Positions 1 to 6,937 of a stretch of DNA of 25,817 bases are shown piece after piece. Under the pieces are notes generated by a model that worked only from the letters and a program-made list of their open reading frames with translations, was not told the DNA's origin and searched no databases. Within the stretch, counting starts at the first letter, position 1. Each line of letters opens with the position of its first letter. The stretch is from a virus, in the IMG/VR virus record IMGVR_UViG_3300010883_000392, positions 1 through 25,817 of that record. One strand, written 5' to 3'. A program made the position numbers and the translations under genes.

Positions 1-742
1 GGGCGCTATATAGCTCTTTTAAGTTTTCATGTAATTCAATTAGTGGTTGTGGCCCAGATGACGTACCTCCGAATCCCTTAATTACGGCGCCAAATGGGCG
101 CACAAGAGAATAATCAAATTTAGGCACTTGATTGCCAAAATAATAGCCATTCAACAAAATTCTGACCGACTCAACCCACCCTTCTCGCGAGTCTTCAACA
201 AAATGAGTTTGATCGCTGTATTGGGGTTCAGCGATTTTTACAGTTCCTGCTCCCAGAGTGTCAAATCCAACTCCAATGCCAACCATTAGTGCATCCATAA
301 TCCAAGAAAACAAATAGCCACCTTTTGATGACAACTCCTTTGTGGAGCGAAACGCACAGTTAAAAAGCCCCGCCGCGGTTCGTTCCTCGATAAACTTTGT
401 GCCCATCATCCATAGGCCGCGTCCCGGGGGAGTCCATTTCAAGTTAAATAGGCGTTCATAGGCGTCCTTCGCAGTTCTCTGTGCTTTAGCATCATTCCAT
501 TCTAACCCAAGCATGAAAACATGCTGTTTTTGCATGTTAAACATTCCCTCAATGACCCGCCGGCAAGTATGATGCCATTCTTCGGTGCCTTCGGCGTCGG
601 GGTCAAACTCATTAAGCCTTCTAGAATAGGTTCTCTTAAAAGTAATATATCCCAGAGGGCCCCAAGGTACCTGTTGTTCTCTATATTGATCAATAAATGT
701 ATCCGATAATTTAAACTTTCTAATGCTGTCAATTGTTCTCAT
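1..742 (-). CDS. nrdJ: Class II (adenosylcobalamin-dependent) ribonucleotide reductase, N-terminal part, cut by window edge
   Basis: The gene starts with ATG at 742 and stays open to base 1, giving 247 residues of a longer protein. The product reduces ribonucleotides to deoxyribonucleotides for phage DNA synthesis, using B12 as radical generator. The translation closely resembles the monomeric Lactobacillus leichmannii ribonucleoside-triphosphate reductase: PWGPLGYITFKRTYSR at about residues 26-41 matches that enzyme's PWGPLGWVTYKRTYSR, and RPFGAVIKGFGGTSSGP at about 215-231 matches RPYGAEIHGFGGTASGP. The cysteine in LFNCAF (about 129) sits where the enzyme's first redox cysteine lies. The catalytic loop and the C-terminal cysteines would be beyond the window. 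The helicase stop lies 7 bases upstream, so the two genes are probably cotranscribed. An AAGGA sequence precedes the start. Confidence 0.9.
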   Translation of the reverse strand, partial: MRTIDSIRKFKLSDTFIDQYREQQVPWGPLGYITFKRTYSRRLNEFDPDAEGTEEWHHTCRRVIEGMFNMQKQHVFMLGLEWNDAKAQRTAKDAYERLFNLKWTPPGRGLWMMGTKFIEERTAAGLFNCAFRSTKELSSKGGYLFSWIMDALMVGIGVGFDTLGAGTVKIAEPQYSDQTHFVEDSREGWVESVRILLNGYYFGNQVPKFDYSLVRPFGAVIKGFGGTSSGPQPLIELHENLKELYSA

Positions 743-749
743 GTCTTGT

Positions 750-2132
750 TTATTTCCTTTTTATTTTAAACTTTTCATATCTATTTTGTAGAATGTCTCT
801 CTGTTCTTTTGCTGTTACCGGTACCGGGTTCATCGGTAGCATGGTATTAGCGATACTTGTGGTTATTTTGGGTAGCAGTTTAATGCAAACATTTGAAGTA
901 TCCATGAACATATCATAAATAATACCGTCAGGTCCGTTTCTATTCTTTGCGATGAACATTTTTCCTTGATTTTTTTGCTTATCCTCAATGGTACGCGATA
1001 TAGTACAAATAAAATCAGCTACAAAACATTTGTTAAATGCTTCAGAAATTTGTTCCATTGTGATCACTTCCGCATTTAACCCCGAGCGATTCGTTTGTGA
1101 GGCAGTCCAGACAGGGCACTCATGTTCTTGAGAGATGGCTCTTAATTCTTCATAAATTGATTCAAGCTCATTTCTTTTTTCTTTGTAGGCCACAACAGGC
1201 CTTAGTAGATCGGCATAATCTACAATAATTAAGCCGGGCTTAATCCCGCGCTTTAATAATTTAGATATATGACTTTTAATAGTGTTTGTTGAAGCTGATT
1301 TTGTTGGGTATTCTTTAACAATGAGCTTACCTTCTATATCTTTAACAACGTCATAAATTTCATTCTTAAAACTCTTTAAATCAGAAAGTGGGTAACTTGT
1401 GATGCAGCTGTCATATCTAGAAGCAACCACCGTGTCCTGCAACTCCAAAGTATAGTGTATCACAGCCTTTCCTTCTTTGAGCGCCTGGGCACCAAGATGC
1501 ACCAGAACCATAGATTTGCCGGCGCCGGTCGGAGCGATAACAACGCCCAGTTCGCTCTTACCAAGGCCGCCGCTACAAATCTTGTCAACATCGTTCCAGC
1601 CGGTACTTACAGGATTGCGATACTTGGGCTTGAAACGCTCTTCAAAATCTACCAGATAATCATATCCAAAGTTATTTTCAGAACCAAGTTTAAGTGCATC
1701 ATTGATAGTTTTAGATATCTCATCGAATGAACACGATTGGAGCAGATTTACTGATTCGATCATTGCTTCCTTCAATTTTTGTTTTCGACAAAATTCAAGA
1801 GATATTTCCTTAATATATTCCGAGTCTGTTACTTCTGCCAGATCAATCCTGCGGCAATAGTCTAATAATTGACTCTGAGCTACCTCATCCTCGTTGTCAA
1901 ACTCGGTACGGAAAATAGCCAACAAAGCGTGCCGGGAAGGATGCTTACCATATTTATTTCTATACTTAACCAACTTTCCAACAAACATCTTGAGATATTC
2001 TAATTCTAAGAAATTGATATCTAGAACTTCAGTAATTTGATCAGCGAACGTTCGGTCTTCTAAAATAAGCTGAACGAGGCCTTCTTGGAAAGTTTTACCA
2101 TATCGACTAAAGTCTATTTTTTCTGCTAGCAT
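750..2132 (-). CDS. 41: DnaB/T4 gp41-type replicative DNA helicase
   Basis: This is a 460-residue RecA-fold helicase expected to form the hexamer that unwinds DNA at the phage replication fork. Walker A is APTGAGKS (200-207) and Walker B is LIIVDYAD (301-308). ASQTNR (344-349) matches the family's motif 3, and the KNRNG segment (396-400) matches the motif 4 region. Residues 1-150 form an alpha-helical N-terminal domain, as in gp41 and DnaB. The ATG at 2132 has a GAGAGG ribosome site just upstream. A sigma70-like promoter lies directly before it, in the gap after the exonuclease gene. The reductase gene follows after 7 bases. The length is normal for a gp41 homologue. No partner loader or primase is visible in this window. 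Confidence 0.92.
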   Translation of the reverse strand: MLAEKIDFSRYGKTFQEGLVQLILEDRTFADQITEVLDINFLELEYLKMFVGKLVKYRNKYGKHPSRHALLAIFRTEFDNEDEVAQSQLLDYCRRIDLAEVTDSEYIKEISLEFCRKQKLKEAMIESVNLLQSCSFDEISKTINDALKLGSENNFGYDYLVDFEERFKPKYRNPVSTGWNDVDKICSGGLGKSELGVVIAPTGAGKSMVLVHLGAQALKEGKAVIHYTLELQDTVVASRYDSCITSYPLSDLKSFKNEIYDVVKDIEGKLIVKEYPTKSASTNTIKSHISKLLKRGIKPGLIIVDYADLLRPVVAYKEKRNELESIYEELRAISQEHECPVWTASQTNRSGLNAEVITMEQISEAFNKCFVADFICTISRTIEDKQKNQGKMFIAKNRNGPDGIIYDMFMDTSNVCIKLLPKITTSIANTMLPMNPVPVTAKEQRDILQNRYEKFKIKRK

Positions 2133-2154
2133 GTGCCTCTCATTCTGTGAGATA

Positions 2155-2182
2155 ACTATAACATCTACGGGCGTAAAGTCAA
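2155..2182 (-). promoter_or_regulatory. Sigma70-like promoter before helicase gene
   Basis: On the minus strand the sequence shows TTGACT (2182-2177), a 16-base spacer and TATAGT (2160-2155). It lies in the 66-base gap between the exonuclease stop and the helicase start, so it probably starts an early helicase-reductase transcript. The hexamers match 5 of 6 consensus bases each. Confidence 0.65.
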
Positions 2183-2198
2183 GTTAAAAGTTAATTGT

Positions 2199-3188
2199 TT
2201 AGACTGCGACGTCAATACCTTCGTTCGCGATCTTGTTTAAGTGAACCTTCAATTCTTCCCAATTTAATTCACCAAATCCATCGTCAATCATCATTCCCAG
2301 TATCGCCGTTTTATTGAAATTAAAATCAAAATTTTCTACCGACTCTTTGACCAAGATCTTTGATTGAACCGACATCTGCGGGGAATACAATTGCATCATT
2401 TTATAATTGTGCTCGATTAAGTCTTTACTATCGACAATATTATTATAGACTTTCAGCTTACTATCTTGGAGTTGATCTTCGCAATGCTCGATCACATCGT
2501 CAATGGTGAACACCTTTTCTTCCGACAAAAACTTCAAGCGTTTTCCCACGGTGCCAAAACCAACACCTTTAACCCCCGGTAAATTATCAGAAGTATCGCC
2601 GATGATGGCCCGGGCTAAAGCCATGTTGGTAGGGTGGACACCCGTTTGTTCAATAATTCGGTTAGTATTCAAAAATTCATCTTTTATAGGGCGCCAGAGG
2701 ACTGTTTCTTTGTCACAAAGTTGCATAAAATCCTTATCATTGGAAACTATGATCTTTTGCCATCCATTGTAGTGTTCTAAATTACACACATGAGAAATCA
2801 CATCATCAGCTTCAACTTGTTCGATCATCGTTTGAATGATCGGCATTTGATTAAGGTATTCAATTAAACGGCGCTGCTGCCAGATCTTGTTTTGTATCTC
2901 TTCGTCGGCTGTAAGATTGTGGGAAGCCCTATTAAGACGGATCGGTTTACGGCCGGCCTTATAATTCTTGTCCATGGTCTTGCGTTTTCGTGAACCATCG
3001 GGGCCGTCCCACGATATAATGATATTATCGGGCTTTGTTATCCGGACTAGTTTCTGTAGGATCTTTAACGACCCCTTCAAGCCCCCAATTGGTTGCCCAT
3101 TGGCAGACAAGCTAGGGTCTACAATGTATGCTCGTATATACATGTTTAGTGCGTCGATGACTAGCACTCTTTTGTTTTCATTCTTCAT
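2199..3188 (-). CDS. FEN/T4 RNase H-type 5'-3' exonuclease
   Basis: This 329-residue protein belongs to the PIN-like 5' nuclease family (T4 RNase H, T5 FEN, Pol I 5' domain), which removes RNA primers and 5' flaps during lagging-strand synthesis. The metal-binding acids are all in place: D12 in VIDALN, D61 in SWDGPDG, the VEADDVI cluster (125-131), the SNDKDF cluster (149-154), and GDTSDNLPGVKGVG (197-210). The last segment includes the start of the helix-hairpin-helix DNA-binding element. The first 11 bases overlap the end of the VOC gene, which implies translational coupling. The order helicase/exonuclease/UvsX places it in the replication-recombination cluster. T4 RNase H (305 aa) is of similar size. 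Confidence 0.88.
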   Translation of the reverse strand: MKNENKRVLVIDALNMYIRAYIVDPSLSANGQPIGGLKGSLKILQKLVRITKPDNIIISWDGPDGSRKRKTMDKNYKAGRKPIRLNRASHNLTADEEIQNKIWQQRRLIEYLNQMPIIQTMIEQVEADDVISHVCNLEHYNGWQKIIVSNDKDFMQLCDKETVLWRPIKDEFLNTNRIIEQTGVHPTNMALARAIIGDTSDNLPGVKGVGFGTVGKRLKFLSEEKVFTIDDVIEHCEDQLQDSKLKVYNNIVDSKDLIEHNYKMMQLYSPQMSVQSKILVKESVENFDFNFNKTAILGMMIDDGFGELNWEELKVHLNKIANEGIDVAV

Positions 3189-3474
3189 AATTAATTAACT
3201 CGTAAATATTGCCCCAGGGATCTTTTTTGTACACAGAGTTGGAGCCATCCCTGTGTTTTTTAACTTTGTCATCTTTGTCAAACTCTTCTACTTCAAAAGC
3301 AAAATGGGCTGGGTGTTTACCCTTCATAACAAAGGCCATTTTAATATTTTCAAACTGGACTATGGCCCAAGCCTCATCGCTGTATAATATTTCAGCATTA
3401 AAATCAGATTCATACCATTTGGCTGCTAACAACGGATTGTCTACAACCAGAGCGATGTGATCAACTTTCGTCAT
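3178..3474 (-). CDS. Small VOC-superfamily (glyoxalase/bleomycin-resistance fold) protein
   Basis: The 98-residue product has one full VOC-type beta-alpha-beta-beta-beta unit pair. VDHIALVVDNP at the N terminus carries H6, PAHFAFEV carries H57, and the C-terminal DPWGNIYELINY carries E92. In this superfamily such His/His/Glu residues bind a divalent metal. The substrate cannot be inferred; lactoylglutathione lyases, fosfomycin and bleomycin resistance proteins and dioxygenases share the fold. It is an unusual neighbour between uvsX and the exonuclease. It has its own sigma70-like promoter and overlaps the exonuclease start by 11 bases, so it leads that transcript. AAGGGC before the ATG may be the ribosome site. 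The fold assignment is fairly safe; the function is unknown. Confidence 0.75.
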   Translation of the reverse strand: MTKVDHIALVVDNPLLAAKWYESDFNAEILYSDEAWAIVQFENIKMAFVMKGKHPAHFAFEVEEFDKDDKVKKHRDGSNSVYKKDPWGNIYELINYEE

Positions 3475-3500
3475 GATTCGAGCCCTTTTCTTACCATCAT

Positions 3501-3529
3501 ACTATAACCCAAGAACGAGTAATAGTCAA
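3501..3529 (-). promoter_or_regulatory. Sigma70-like promoter before VOC/exonuclease pair
   Basis: The minus strand reads TTGACT (3529-3524), 17 bases, then TATAGT (3506-3501). It sits in the 61-base gap after the uvsX stop. The same hexamers occur before the helicase gene, which supports a shared early promoter class. Confidence 0.7.
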
Positions 3530-3535
3530 GGAGTT

Positions 3536-4663
3536 TTATTCAGGATCGGCATAAAACCGATCTGCTGAGCCTTCGCGACGATCAAACTTCTGAACGACTT
3601 CTTCATCCATTAGTTTAATAACGTTGTTTTTGAATTCCTCATCTGTTTTAAGGATCTCGGCCCATTTAGATGGCTGGAACTTCTTCTCATAGCCGTTGGG
3701 CATCTTCAGGGTATACCACGCGCCGGCGCTGGTCATGTGTTCGGAACTCTTTACAGCGTCAAACCAGCTTTCCTCGTCACGGATACCAATGTCTTCAGTG
3801 CCCCAAAGAATCCGGAAGGCACAGTTTCTGCCTTGTGTCCCAAAGCGCGACTTTTCAAGTTTAACCTTTACCTCAGAGCCGATTCGGAAGCCCTTCTCAT
3901 CCTCAATAAAGGCCGACTTTGCTTTTCGCCCTGTCAACCAAATCCGGAGAGAATATGAATAGTGCATTGCTTTGCCCCCGGGAGTCATATAGGGGGTGGT
4001 CATCGCAATGATGCGGGCATTGGGCCCACTTGGGATATTAGTCTTAAGCTGGTTCAATACCAAAAATGTGGCTTGCTTGTCAGCAATGGGAATAATCAGC
4101 TTCGACATTCCCTTGGCTAAGATGCGTGCCTTCACCGCCATTGAAGACTGGGGGTTGAAATCTCCCTCGACATCTGAAATCGATGGTGTGAGCGCTAATG
4201 AGTCCCAGATAAATAATAACTGTTCATCAGTGGCTCCCAGCAGTTCTTCCACGGTTTCTAACACAAACTCTACAGATGACGCCTGAACGTACATTAAGCG
4301 CTCTAGGTCGCATCCTGCTCGCTCCAAGAAGCCTGGGTCGATGGCAGACTCAGAATCGAAGTAAACGACCATCTTGCCCGTTTTCTGGGCGTTTGCGGCC
4401 ACTTGTGCGGCCATGTAGGATTTGCCTGTTGATTCTAATCCAGCAATCTCTGTTACTTTACCGACTGGGATGCCGGCAACCTTTCCTTTGCATACGATGG
4501 AGTCTAACCATCGGGATCCTGTTGGGATCCACTCCTTCACTTCTGTGGGATTTTCGCCCGTCAAATCGTGGGCGACATTGCGGCCGGCCTTCTTATTTAC
4601 AAGACTCATCAGATCTTGCATAGATACGCGACCTGCTTTTGTTTCTTTGGCTTTTCGTGCCAT
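3536..4663 (-). CDS. uvsX: UvsX/RecA-family recombinase
   Basis: This 375-residue ATPase should coat single-stranded DNA and drive strand exchange, both for repair and for T4-style recombination-dependent replication. Walker A is GLESTGKS (75-82). FDSESAIDP (102-110) aligns with the RecA segment holding the catalytic glutamate, and LLFIWDSLA (149-157) is Walker B. The DNA-binding loop 2 region starts with NQLKTNI (204-210) and continues through TPGGKAMHY (227-235). The N-terminal 40 residues are basic, as in many phage recombinases. The ATG at 4663 has a strong GGAGGG site and a near-consensus promoter directly upstream. Single-strand binding protein and nuclease genes nearby fit one recombination cluster. 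Confidence 0.93.
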   Translation of the reverse strand: MARKAKETKAGRVSMQDLMSLVNKKAGRNVAHDLTGENPTEVKEWIPTGSRWLDSIVCKGKVAGIPVGKVTEIAGLESTGKSYMAAQVAANAQKTGKMVVYFDSESAIDPGFLERAGCDLERLMYVQASSVEFVLETVEELLGATDEQLLFIWDSLALTPSISDVEGDFNPQSSMAVKARILAKGMSKLIIPIADKQATFLVLNQLKTNIPSGPNARIIAMTTPYMTPGGKAMHYSYSLRIWLTGRKAKSAFIEDEKGFRIGSEVKVKLEKSRFGTQGRNCAFRILWGTEDIGIRDEESWFDAVKSSEHMTSAGAWYTLKMPNGYEKKFQPSKWAEILKTDEEFKNNVIKLMDEEVVQKFDRREGSADRFYADPE

Positions 4664-4686
4664 GTGCCCTCCTATGAGCTGTTTTT

Positions 4687-4715
4687 ATTATAACATTTGA
4701 CAAGGGTGTTGTCAA
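4687..4715 (-). promoter_or_regulatory. Consensus sigma70 promoter of uvsX with overlapping inverted repeat
   Basis: The minus strand has a perfect TTGACA (4715-4710), a 17-base spacer and a perfect TATAAT (4692-4687), with the uvsX start about 24 bases below. A perfect 7-base inverted repeat, TTGACAA and TTGTCAA separated by 5 bases (4697-4715), covers the -35 box. This arrangement could be an operator, but no repressor is known here. Confidence 0.85.
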
Positions 4716-4720
4716 GCAAA

Positions 4721-4760
4721 AGCGGCAGACTTTTAACCGGTCTGCCAGCGGCTTTGTTTA
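4721..4760 (-). terminator. Hairpin repeat copy 1, after the 35-aa lipoprotein gene
   Basis: On the minus strand GGCAGAC and GTCTGCC form a perfect 7-base-pair stem around a 9-base loop, extended by GC/GC with a bulged base and followed by a short T-rich stretch (TTTTG). It begins at the lipoprotein stop codon and ends just before the uvsX promoter, so it probably ends transcription from upstream. The 40-base block matches 4884-4923 at 39 of 40 positions. Confidence 0.6.
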
Positions 4761-4865
4761 CTCTGCTGTATCGGCAGAGCTAGCGGTGTCAACCGCGGTG
4801 TCTTCATCCTTATCCCCGCAAGCCATCAATAGGGCCGCGGCTAGGATTGGTAGAACTATTCTCAT
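4758..4865 (-). CDS. Very small predicted lipoprotein (35 aa)
   Basis: A 35-codon gene starts with ATG at 4865 behind a clear AAGGAG ribosome site. Residues 1-15 are a short signal peptide (one Arg, then a hydrophobic run), ending in the lipobox LMAC with C16 as the lipidated residue. The mature part would be about 20 residues, starting CGDKDED and rich in Asp, Thr, Ser and Ala. GD residues after the cysteine could affect membrane sorting in a Gram-negative host. Function is unknown. Outer spanins (Rz1-like) and superinfection-exclusion lipoproteins are both small lipoproteins, but neither is proven here. It lies between two copies of the same hairpin, downstream of the 82-aa membrane protein. 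Confidence 0.75.
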   Translation of the reverse strand: MRIVLPILAAALLMACGDKDEDTAVDTASSADTAE

Positions 4866-4883
4866 TTTCTCTCTCCTTAAAAT

Positions 4884-4923
4884 AGCGGCAGACTTTTAAC
4901 CGGTCTGCCAGCGGCTTTATTTA
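4884..4923 (-). terminator. Hairpin repeat copy 2, after the 82-aa membrane protein gene
   Basis: This is the second copy of the 40-base hairpin block, differing from 4721-4760 at one base. It starts at the second of two tandem stop codons of the 82-aa gene and is followed on the minus strand by TATTTTAAGGAG, the ribosome site of the lipoprotein gene. It may act as a partial terminator or as an RNA-stabilising hairpin between the two genes. Confidence 0.5.
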
Positions 4924-5172
4924 CTACTCGTTTGTGGTTGTGGAGGTGGTTGTATCACTTCCCGGGGTATCACCCACCGCAGTAGTCTCGGTTGTGGTGG
5001 TAACGGAAGAAACCTCAATAGAATTAGTTGTTTCCTCCGTGGTGGTGTTGTCCGACACCGTTGTTGGGTCTACAGAACAAGTTCCATAAGCGGTCGCGAC
5101 CATAAGGACGCCTCCGACAACAGTAACGTGTACCTTCCATTTTGCCCATGCGGACTTCATCCAATCTAACAT
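4924..5172 (-). CDS. Small membrane protein with Thr/Ser-rich tail (82 aa)
   Basis: The N terminus (MLDWMKSAWAKWKV) is amphipathic and tryptophan-rich. It is followed by one hydrophobic span, about residues 15-30, and then a roughly 50-residue tail made mostly of Thr, Ser, Val, Glu and Asp. The tail has runs such as TTTT and is probably disordered and exposed outside the cytoplasm. A cysteine (C32) follows the hydrophobic span, but the preceding Y-G-T is not a good lipobox. The ATG has a very strong AAGGAGATATATT site. It ends in tandem TAG TAA stops, followed by hairpin copy 2 and the small lipoprotein gene. I do not recognise a family. A role in the host envelope is the simplest inference. 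Confidence 0.7.
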   Translation of the reverse strand: MLDWMKSAWAKWKVHVTVVGGVLMVATAYGTCSVDPTTVSDNTTTEETTNSIEVSSVTTTTETTAVGDTPGSDTTTSTTTNE

Positions 5173-5210
5173 AATATATCTCCTTGTATGTTATCGAAAA
5201 GGGGCGCCCT

Positions 5211-5227
5211 ATTATAAGCCGGGGCGC
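5211..5227 (-). promoter_or_regulatory. Possible weak promoter before the 82-aa gene
   Basis: TATAAT is present on the minus strand (5216-5211), but no good -35 lies 16-18 bases upstream; the nearest candidate, TTAACA, is 22 bases away. A direct repeat GGGGCGC (plus strand 5201-5207 and 5221-5227) brackets the -10 box, which might matter for an activator. The claim is weak. Confidence 0.3.
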
Positions 5228-5240
5228 GACGGCATCGTTG

Positions 5241-6014
5241 TTAACCGGCCATCAATTCATCAAAGGCCTTGTCAACATCGCTACCTTCATTCTTTTTGCC
5301 ATAAGATTCTGTTTGCTTAGAGCGTCCCTCTGCTGAGGAATCGCTAGAAAGCTGTTCATCAAGAATGGTATCAACCTGTTCGGGCGTCAGGCGCTCAAAC
5401 AAGCCGTCAAAATCGGGTATATTTTGAAGAAGTGCGGGGATAGCGTCGGCGTCGTCCAGAAGGGGGCTCGTATTACGACGCATCTTCAAGTTGGTTTGTG
5501 GATATGCACCGGGACGAGTTGGCTTCGTATAAGTAAGGGTAATATCGGTTCCTTCAGCAGAATCAGTGACATCACCGTATTCTGGATCAAGAATATAACC
5601 CAAAAGCAACTCATACGCAGTCTTGCCGTAGCCGTAGACCTTGACGCCTTCTTCTTCGCGGCCGCGTACCACTACCGGAGAGAAATAACGTTGACGAACA
5701 AAAAGTGATTTAGCAAGCTTCTTACTCTCCTCATCGTTCTTCTCAGTACCCTCGCGCCATAAAGATGACGCGAATTCGCATATAGGGCATCGCTCACCAA
5801 AGTTTCGCTTTGGACACACGACACCGCCTCTATGATCTCCCACATTATAGTGGAAGTACATTTCTTTCAACGGATCACCATCGTTTGTTGGCACGATCCG
5901 AATATCTTGGTCTCCCTCCTCTGGCTTAAACCAGTGTGAAGAACCATTATCTCTAGTTCCCTCACCACGCAATGTGGCGAGCTTTTGTTTCATTAGTTCC
6001 ATGTTAATAGACAT
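5241..6014 (-). CDS. 32: T4 gp32-type single-stranded DNA-binding protein
   Basis: The 257-residue product should coat single-stranded DNA at the fork and organise helicase, UvsX and polymerase. An N-terminal segment with basic residues is followed by an OB-fold core (about 28-200) with a zinc ribbon: C67 in VVCPKR, then C76 and C79 in ERCPICEF, with a nearby His (H55 or H61) as likely fourth ligand. The C-terminal tail from about 225 is Ser/Glu/Asp-rich and ends in a short acidic helix (SDVDKAFDELMAG), as in gp32, where this tail recruits partners. I chose ATG 6014 because AAAAGGAG lies just upstream; the frame continues to 6065, but that extension has no ribosome site. T4 gp32 is 301 aa. 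Confidence 0.88.
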   Translation of the reverse strand: MSINMELMKQKLATLRGEGTRDNGSSHWFKPEEGDQDIRIVPTNDGDPLKEMYFHYNVGDHRGGVVCPKRNFGERCPICEFASSLWREGTEKNDEESKKLAKSLFVRQRYFSPVVVRGREEEGVKVYGYGKTAYELLLGYILDPEYGDVTDSAEGTDITLTYTKPTRPGAYPQTNLKMRRNTSPLLDDADAIPALLQNIPDFDGLFERLTPEQVDTILDEQLSSDSSAEGRSKQTESYGKKNEGSDVDKAFDELMAG

Positions 6015-6067
6015 TACTTTTTTCTCCTTTTGTTTTGATAAAGTATACTGAGCTTTCCTCAGCATCT

Positions 6068-6096
6068 AATGTATTACTCTTGAGCTAGCTTGTCAA
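6068..6096 (-). promoter_or_regulatory. Sigma70-like promoter of the gp32 gene, inside an inverted repeat
   Basis: The minus strand shows a perfect TTGACA (6096-6091), 17 bases and TACATT (6073-6068), which matches four of six consensus bases. It overlaps the stop of the FtsZ/tubulin-like gene. A perfect 8-base inverted repeat (plus strand ACTCTTGA 6076-6083 and TCAAGAGT 6093-6100) covers the -35 box, resembling the layout at the uvsX promoter. Confidence 0.65.
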
Positions 6097-6937
6097 GAGT
6101 TTTTTGTTGTATTACGTTGGTATGGGCAACGCAAAACCCAAAGTCTGATTCAAAGGGCGACTCATATATTGCATAAGACACATTTTTAAATGCATTCCTA
6201 GGTTTATCCTTGAGGTGCCCAATAATTTTTTTATGTAAATCTCCGTCCTTTTCTAATCTTTCAGTTGATATACAGATATAATAACATACGTCGCGTGAGT
6301 TGTCAAGATCAAAATACCAGTTTTCTTTAAGATTATATGGATCAATACGCCCGAGTGAGCGGATCCTTTGAATATCAGAAGTTGATTCTAAATTGCCAAT
6401 AATTGGGTTTGTGTGGTCAAATAAATTTTTATAATGCACACAATAATAGACCGTTTTATTGATGGTTTCGAAATACTTTTTAATCGGCACTGAACCAATA
6501 GATTCTTCAAGCGTCGGATTACTAAGGATTGTAAAGGAGTTGAAAAGGCCCGATCGGGTATATTCTTGCAAAATACCGAAAATTGCTCTTTCTTGAAGTT
6601 TGGTGGTGCCAAGCAGTAAGTCAATATCTGGCTCAATATAATAAATGTCTACCTTTTTGTTTTTCAAATATTGTAGAATGGCCAGTGTTGCATTTGCAGT
6701 TCGTGCACTGCCACAAACAAACACTTGGACATGATTATTTATTGAGGAGAAGAACTTCGTTAGATCTGGAACACTGCTTTCATAGTCTTCTAATTTTTCT
6801 TGGTATTTAATTTTGCGCTTGTATTTAGTGCTGCGTGTTACATTGTCAGAAAGAACATAAATATCATATTCTTTATTATTTGCAAAGCAATTGGCGACAT
6901 TTGTGCCGGCCGTGCCGATGCCAACTAGTGAAATCAT
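6074..6937 (-). CDS. Divergent FtsZ/tubulin-superfamily protein
   Basis: The 287-residue protein opens with MISLVGIGTAGTNVANCF, close to the first nucleotide-binding loop of FtsZ (VIGVGGAGNNAVNRM). VFVCGSARTANATL (72-85) lies where FtsZ has the GGGTGTG signature loop, but that glycine run is lost. YYIEPDIDLLLGTTKLQERAIFGI (99-122) then follows the FtsZ pattern of strand, linker and Arg-containing helix, and ILSNPTLEESIG (137-148) matches the IPND region. GNLESTSDI (181-189) sits at the catalytic T7 loop (N-V-D-F-A-D in FtsZ). Residues 215-275 read like the FtsZ C-terminal domain. The start overlaps the polymerase stop by four bases (ATGA). A filament or a degenerate GTP-binding scaffold are both possible. 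The family call is by eye; weakened GTP binding is inference. Confidence 0.68.
   Translation of the reverse strand: MISLVGIGTAGTNVANCFANNKEYDIYVLSDNVTRSTKYKRKIKYQEKLEDYESSVPDLTKFFSSINNHVQVFVCGSARTANATLAILQYLKNKKVDIYYIEPDIDLLLGTTKLQERAIFGILQEYTRSGLFNSFTILSNPTLEESIGSVPIKKYFETINKTVYYCVHYKNLFDHTNPIIGNLESTSDIQRIRSLGRIDPYNLKENWYFDLDNSRDVCYYICISTERLEKDGDLHKKIIGHLKDKPRNAFKNVSYAIYESPFESDFGFCVAHTNVIQQKTLDKLAQE

Noticed and set aside
502-732. 76-codon minus-strand frame near the left end
   Set aside because: It lies in a different frame inside the ribonucleotide reductase gene, whose product is clearly recognisable in the correct frame.
6015-6065. 17-residue N-terminal extension of the gp32-like protein
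   Set aside because: It has no ribosome site, and the internal ATG at 6014 follows AAAAGGAG and begins with the expected gp32-like start.
6076-6100. Inverted repeat followed by six T on the plus strand, resembling a plus-strand terminator
   Set aside because: No plus-strand gene exists to be terminated; the repeat is better explained by the gp32 promoter region and the end of the FtsZ-like gene.
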